Below are positions 59,500 through 64,000 of a DNA stretch of 64,000 nt, piece by piece (position 1 is the first letter of the stretch; each line of letters begins with the position of its first letter). The DNA comes from Taxillus chinensis (lineage: Eukaryota; Streptophyta; Magnoliopsida; Santalales; Loranthaceae): assembly GCA_023512835.1 (NCBI GenBank), contig CM042087.1, forward strand, positions 17,578,853 to 17,642,852, given 5' to 3'. A program made the translations under genes and the position numbers. The notes below the pieces were generated by a model. The model worked only from the letters and a program-made list of their open reading frames with translations, did no database searches and had not been told where the DNA came from.

Positions 59500-60549
59500 T
59501 ACACCCAAATTTTTGTTGCCACTATTGTTCATGATAAGATAAATACGTGTTAAGTAAAGCATTACCCTTATTCAAATTCATCTTGTTAAGGTCACTAGGA
59601 TCATTTTGATAAGCAATTTCCAAAGCAGCACAGCTAATCATGCAATTTATGTTGAGCAAAAATATCACCAAAATCATGCTTATTCCAACGTTTTAATTCA
59701 CTTTTAAGGCGTTGTTGCTTAAACCAAAATCTGTGCACACCTGTGGCCTCTAGTGGGAGGTCCCAAGGGGTTTTAACAATATGAAGAAAATCATGATGCG
59801 AGGTCCACATATTTAAAAATTTAAAAGAGCTAGGGCTAGAGTGGTCGATTTGCTACAAGAGAATAAAAGGTGACACTGATTAGAATCATCCCTAGCAAGA
59901 TGAGAAACAATGAATTTATCAAACAATTCACCCCATTGAGCATTCATAACAATTCTATCCAAACGTTGACATTAAGTACCATTAGTCCAAGTGAAGGGAT
60001 TGCCCGTGAAGGGCACATCAACCAAACCACAATCCATCATGCAATTAGCAAAGTCCTTTAAATTATTAAGGTTAGGGGCAACCCACCCAAGCTTTCAAAC
60101 TTGGCCTTAATCACATTAAAATCACCACCAATAAATCAAGGCATGTCCACAGTATCAGCAAAATCAAGTAATTCAGTCCATAAGCAACGACGCTCAACAC
60201 AGGTATTTTTTACATAAACAAAGGAACCGACAATAGCATGATGATGGGAAGGGATATTAAAGGAGAAAGACAAACATTGAGCATGATCCCTAAGCACAGA
60301 AGCATGAATACTATCAGCACAAAAAACCCAAATCTTATTAGAACAATTAGCGTAAGATTGAGAAAAACCAAGCATGTGAGCATAGTAAGGAAGAGAAGAA
60401 ACATCAACCATGGGTTCAATAATAGTAATAAGTTTAAGATGATGCAATTTCATAAACTGTTTGAGCCGGCGTAATCCAGGCTTTGAGGTAATACCACGAA
60501 TATTCCAAATAAGAGAACTAATCATTGATAACCAAAAAGATAGAGACAA
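59500..60549 (-). pseudogene. L1 AP endonuclease
   Basis: Minus strand. LIWNIRGITSKPGLRRLK at about 60460-60510 opens the endonuclease. GGDFNVI (about 60105-60130) is the catalytic box, preceded by a stop. RLDRIVMNAQWG (about 59935-59970) and IDHSSPSSFKFLNMWTSHHDFL (about 59785-59855) continue in other frames. The enzyme nicks DNA to prime reverse transcription at the target. Confidence 0.8.
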
Positions 60550-61271
60550 GCTAAAAGATAAACCATGGAAAAAACCAAAGATCAGGGGTCTGCAAGGGCA
60601 GACCTAAGGGACCGACTTCGCATCAAACGACGATGTTCGTTGGGATCGATGAGCTTTTTTTCGGTGTGAGTAGGGGGGGACTCACCGGGGTAGAGGCATG
60701 GTAGGAAGAGGTGGGGCAACAGGAGCAACAAGATAGGGCTGGCACCGACAGGAAGGTTTACCACGATCACGGTGCCAATATTCTACAGGCAGGGAATCTT
60801 CCTAAGTAGAGCCCAGAGAAGAGGAGTCAGAAACAGCAGCCTGTTCGGAACCTATATCAAAATCAGCATCAGAATTGACAGCTGCACCTGCATCAAGGGG
60901 GTTAGTAGCACCAGCACTAGTATGAAATAAAACAGGAGGAAGGTGAGCACTAGGCCTAGTAACGGGGGAGACTAAAGATTCAACAGAACAGGTGAAAGAG
61001 TACGCAAAGGAGGAAGAGAAGGGGAGGGTTAGCCATCAAGGAGAATAGGTGAGGGGTGGATAGGGGGCCTGGGGGGAAGGAGGGGCCAAATGCTGCCTAG
61101 AAGAGGGGGCAGCCACCAAGCAAGCACCCAACAGGTCACCTCCAATGGAAACAACACCAGCGGGATCAATACCAAGCCTTTTGCTTGGCAGGCTAAGAGG
61201 GAAGCAGGGGAGTGGGGAGAATGAGAGGGAGGGGCCATGGGGGGGGGGGGGGGGGGCGGTTAATGGAAGTT
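60550..61271 (-). other. L1 spacer between ORF1 and ORF2
   Basis: GC-rich, Pro/Gly-rich in translation, with short overlapping frames and an 18-G run at 61239-61256. Probably the decayed C-terminal part of ORF1 plus the inter-ORF region. Confidence 0.5.
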
Positions 61272-62285
61272 TCAGGCATGGTAGAAGCCACTTGGGAGGG
61301 ATCGGTGGAGAGGGGGGGCAAATTGGTTGTTGGAGGAAGCATGGGTTGTGGGAAAGCGAGAGGGAGCAACTTTGGGAAGGTATTGCATAGTCTTTTTGTA
61401 CTTGGATTTAACAGTTACCCACTCATTGGCAGTTGGGAGGAGGGAAACAGGGGGCTGGGCAGCTGGTGGAGGGGCAAAATCAGCCCTAAGAGAGGCGGGG
61501 GGAAGGGGAACAGGCGGGGCAGCGGGCTGGGCAGTGGGCTGGGCTGTGGGCTGGACAGCATGTGGGGGATAGGGTACCTCCTTGCCTTTGGGTTTACCTA
61601 CAAGAAGAATACAAGAGGCTTTGCTATGGCCAATGTGCATGCAATGTGAGCAATAAGCAGGCATTTTTTCAAAAAGAACTTTTTGCCAAAAACCACCAAC
61701 ATTCTCATTAGAAGTTTGATTTTTGATTTGAATAAAAATTTCAGAACGCGGGTTTTGCAAGCAATTAAACTCAACACAAACATGAGCAAGTGAAGGCCTA
61801 AGCCCTTTAGAACTAGCCTCATCCATTTGGATGGGATTGCCCACAGCCTTAGCTAAATTCAAGAGAGCAGATTTTTCATACAAGTGATATCTCAAATTAG
61901 GAAAAGCAACCCAAACAGGAACAACAGGGGATTCAATCTCAGGTTCAAAATCAACAGTCCATTTCAAGACACGCATTTTAAATTCATCAAAATACCATTC
62001 ACGTTTTGCCCACAGCCATTGGTAATCCAAATCGTTGGTCAATTTAATGAAAACATGTTTAGAATCAAACCAAAACAGATCATAAGCACCAGTGAGATGT
62101 AACCTTTTAAAATAGTCACGCAAAGCAATCATTTTAGGGGCACGACGAAACTTCCCAACCAACATACGTTGGTGGGGTGCCGCCAAAGCGGAAATTTCAT
62201 CATCATAAAAGATAACCCAGGAGCATCTTGAAAGGTACCAATAAGTACGAGGCCTAGTGACAATAGCGGTGGATTTACCACACAA
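61272..62285 (-). pseudogene. L1 ORF1, DUF4283-like with zinc knuckle
   Basis: A 337-codon minus-strand frame. The N-terminal half has features of the plant DUF4283 domain (MLVGKFRRAPKMIALRDYF, FIKLTNDLDYQWLWAKREWYF, VPVWVAFPNLRYHLY). CSHCMHIGHSKASC (CX2CX4HX4C) lies at residues about 212-225. A Pro/Ala/Gln-rich tail (TAQPTAQPAAPPV) follows. It would bind the LINE RNA. It is uninterrupted in this span, but its true start and end are uncertain. Confidence 0.85.
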
Positions 62286-62740
62286 AACAGTTGAAAAGTC
62301 TTAAGTAAAGAACGCTCAGGAATGGCCGAGCAATGGGGGGGGGAGGATTACCCTCCATCACCACACACGAACCACACGAAACAAAATAGCAAACAAACTC
62401 AAACAACACCGAAAAGGAGAGAGCATACAAAACCAGGGCCGGCAAGAGAGTAAACGGCCATTGGGGAGTTCTGTCAAACACCTAGTGGGCGTAGATCGGA
62501 GAGCAGATCTACACCCCAAAGCTTCACCAAAACGAGCCAACCTGCACATAACAAAACACACAACAACAAACCAGCGCAGGACGAGCCGACCAAGGGGGCC
62601 GCCGCAGAAAGAACGACCGAGCAGGGGGCCACGAGACAGCCGGCCCGAAGTTATTGGGGACAGGGGGAAACCACCGTCGCCGCCGAGCAGGGTCAAAGCC
62701 GCCGTCGATGGCCGATTCGAGCTGCCATGCGTAGAGCGAA
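62286..62740 (-). other. L1 5' leader
   Basis: GC-rich minus-strand sequence upstream of ORF1, with frames (62358-62696) that match no known domain. The boundary is set by the point at which the chromovirus frame resumes, near 62740. Confidence 0.5.
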
Positions 62741-63110
62741 CCGTGATGATCTACATCTCGCTTTGGCGGTAACCGCTTCGGCAATTCCAAAGGCATGACG
62801 TCTTGGAACTCCTTTAAAACCGTTTCCACAAGTTCGAGCAGCTTGAGAGAAGGCGTTGGCAACCCTTCCTCCTCCGTTAGTTCACTCATTGAAACCAGAT
62901 AGCTCGGGTCCTGCTCGAGTCCCCGTTTAAATTGCATGGCGGAAATTGTCGGTGCACTCGACTTCCGCATTTCTTTGAGTGTGACCACTCGAATCTTCTG
63001 ATCGTTGAGGAACACAAGGGAACTTGACGCTAGAATAGGAAATGCCAGTGATTGACAAAAGAAAGCAAGCCCCAACACCATCTTAAAACTGTCCATCGGA
63101 ATGACGGTGA
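62741..63110 (-). pseudogene. Gal-2: protease C-terminus and linker to RT
   Basis: Minus strand: IPMDSFKMVLGLAFFCQSLAF (end of the protease), SSLVFLNDQKIRVVTLKEMR, then FQDVMPLELPKRLPPKRDVDH, the linker that in Gal-1 leads into RT. It stops at the L1 5' end. The matching RT continues at 49179. Confidence 0.8.
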
Positions 63111-64000
63111 ATAAAAAGGGAAAGATCACGCCTGAGCCTCGTCCCAGCGTAAACGAAGAGGAGATCCATCGATACATCAAAAAAAAAACGCCCAGAAAAA
63201 AAACAGAGAGACCCATCATCGTTGAGGAAAATCTGCTACCATTATTACACCCCAGCCTCGTCCCAGCGCAAACAAAGAAAAAAAAAATAGAGAGTTGAGC
63301 GAGAAAAAAAAAAAAAAAACGAGAAAAGGAAGAGGTTCGGCAGAGAGAAAAAAAGAGTTCCGCCCCAAAAAAAAAAAAAAAAAAGAGAGAACCCTGCTGC
63401 CATCTTCACACCCGGTTGCCTAATTCCAGATTTTCGCCCAACACTCCCCCCTGTCCTAAAATCAAAATCGCCCATCCTTCCCAAACTTCTCTTTCCCTCT
63501 TATTTCGTTCCAGGCTTTTCTTTTTTTAGCAGAAGAAAGACAAAAAAACGCCGATCTGTCTTTTTTTTTTTTTTCTCTCTTTTTTTCCTACGTTCCTATC
63601 ATAAAAAACAAAAAAAATCAAATCAAAAAACAAAAACAAAAAGAGAGACACAGATTTTGCGGCTCCAACCAGCGGTGTTCAATCTCCGGCCCAAGTCCAA
63701 CCAACCGGTCTTTGGAAGTTTCCTCCTCCCGCCAACGATATCACCGCCGAAGTCCCAATCCAAAGCCAAAGTCGGTTCACTTTGCATCTGTTTCTTTATT
63801 TGTTTTTTTAGCTAATTTATTTATATTTGATGTAATTGTTTTGAACATGTTTCTGGTTTTTGTTTTTAGCTTATCTATATTTGATGTAATTGTTTTTAGT
63901 ATTTTTCACTGTATTTTCCCTGAATCTCTTCCTGTGTTGTACGTTGTAATATATGTAAAGTATAGTAAAAAGAGAAGCAAAAGAGAGGCATCAAAAGGGA
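63111..64000. other. Homopolymer-rich region, no gene seen
   Basis: A direct repeat with AGCCTCGTCCCAGCG lies at 63131-63158 and 63250-63277. Runs of A at 63308-63320 and 63366-63383 and of T at 63560-63574 follow. 63660-63790 is a CT/GC-rich stretch that could be a leader of something to the right. No frame here resembles a known protein. Confidence 0.5.

Larger units (their letters stand above)
56104..62740 (-). mobile_element. Plant L1 LINE, near full length
   Basis: Minus strand, ending in a 14-base poly(A) (T run 56104-56117). Order: ORF1 with DUF4283-like and zinc-knuckle regions, then endonuclease, reverse transcriptase, Cys/His region and RNase H. The 5' end lies at about 62740. It sits between the Gal-1 5' LTR remnant and a Gal-2 protease fragment. 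All long frames are broken. Confidence 0.9.

Noticed and set aside
63245..63484. Phe-rich frame in the terminal region
   Set aside because: It results from runs of A read on the minus strand.

Overview
The window looks like a gene-poor, repeat-dense stretch of a flowering-plant nuclear genome. Almost everything recognisable is a transposable element of a plant type: Ty1/copia (SIRE/Maximus-like), Ty3/gypsy Tekay/Del-like chromoviruses, a chromodomain gypsy element (probably Galadriel-like), an Athila-type gypsy element with a tRNA-Asp primer site, a plant L1 LINE with a C-terminal RNase H, and a second, unusual GC-rich LINE. No host protein-coding gene, tRNA or rRNA could be supported. The species cannot be named from the sequence.

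Layout. 1-870: unassigned sequence with small repeats. About 870-7830: decayed copia element (+), whose long LTR-like leader carries an array built on the 8-mer GACTCGTA, followed by PBS, gag, PR, IN and the start of RT. 7831-9616: unassigned sequence and a probable LTR fragment (+). 9617-21485: pile-up of at least two Tekay-like elements (-) with LTRs at 9617-11051, 12658-14420 and 17266-18374, joined by rearrangement junctions. 21771-26520: a further Tekay-like element (+) with intact 5-bp target duplication CCTAT but internal deletions. 26521-30285: AT-rich, no recognisable genes. 30286-43805: complete-ended Athila-type element (-) with a near-matching target duplication, its integrase split by a 3.3-kb LTR-like insertion (33579-36911, perfect duplication CTACT). 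44180-45290: copia-like LTR sequence with tandem repeats. 45300-48890: the GC-rich LINE (-). 48905-63110: nest on the minus strand: a chromovirus (Gal-2, two separated pieces) holding a second chromovirus (Gal-1, 49180-56107), which holds a solo Tekay LTR (54083-55836) and whose 5' LTR is broken by an L1 LINE (56104-62740). 63111-64000: homopolymer-rich sequence without a recognisable gene.

All coding regions are broken by stops or frameshifts, so this is a fossil record rather than a set of working genes. Nesting and target duplications give relative ages: Gal-2 before Gal-1 before the L1 and the solo LTR; Athila before the 3.3-kb insertion. The most interesting non-coding structure lies in the Tekay LTRs. 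Their U3 regions carry perfect or near-perfect dyads with ACGT cores, and the two dyad arms differ together between subfamilies. A second pair of ACGT palindromes sits just upstream of the TATA box. I found no convincing novel protein-coding system.
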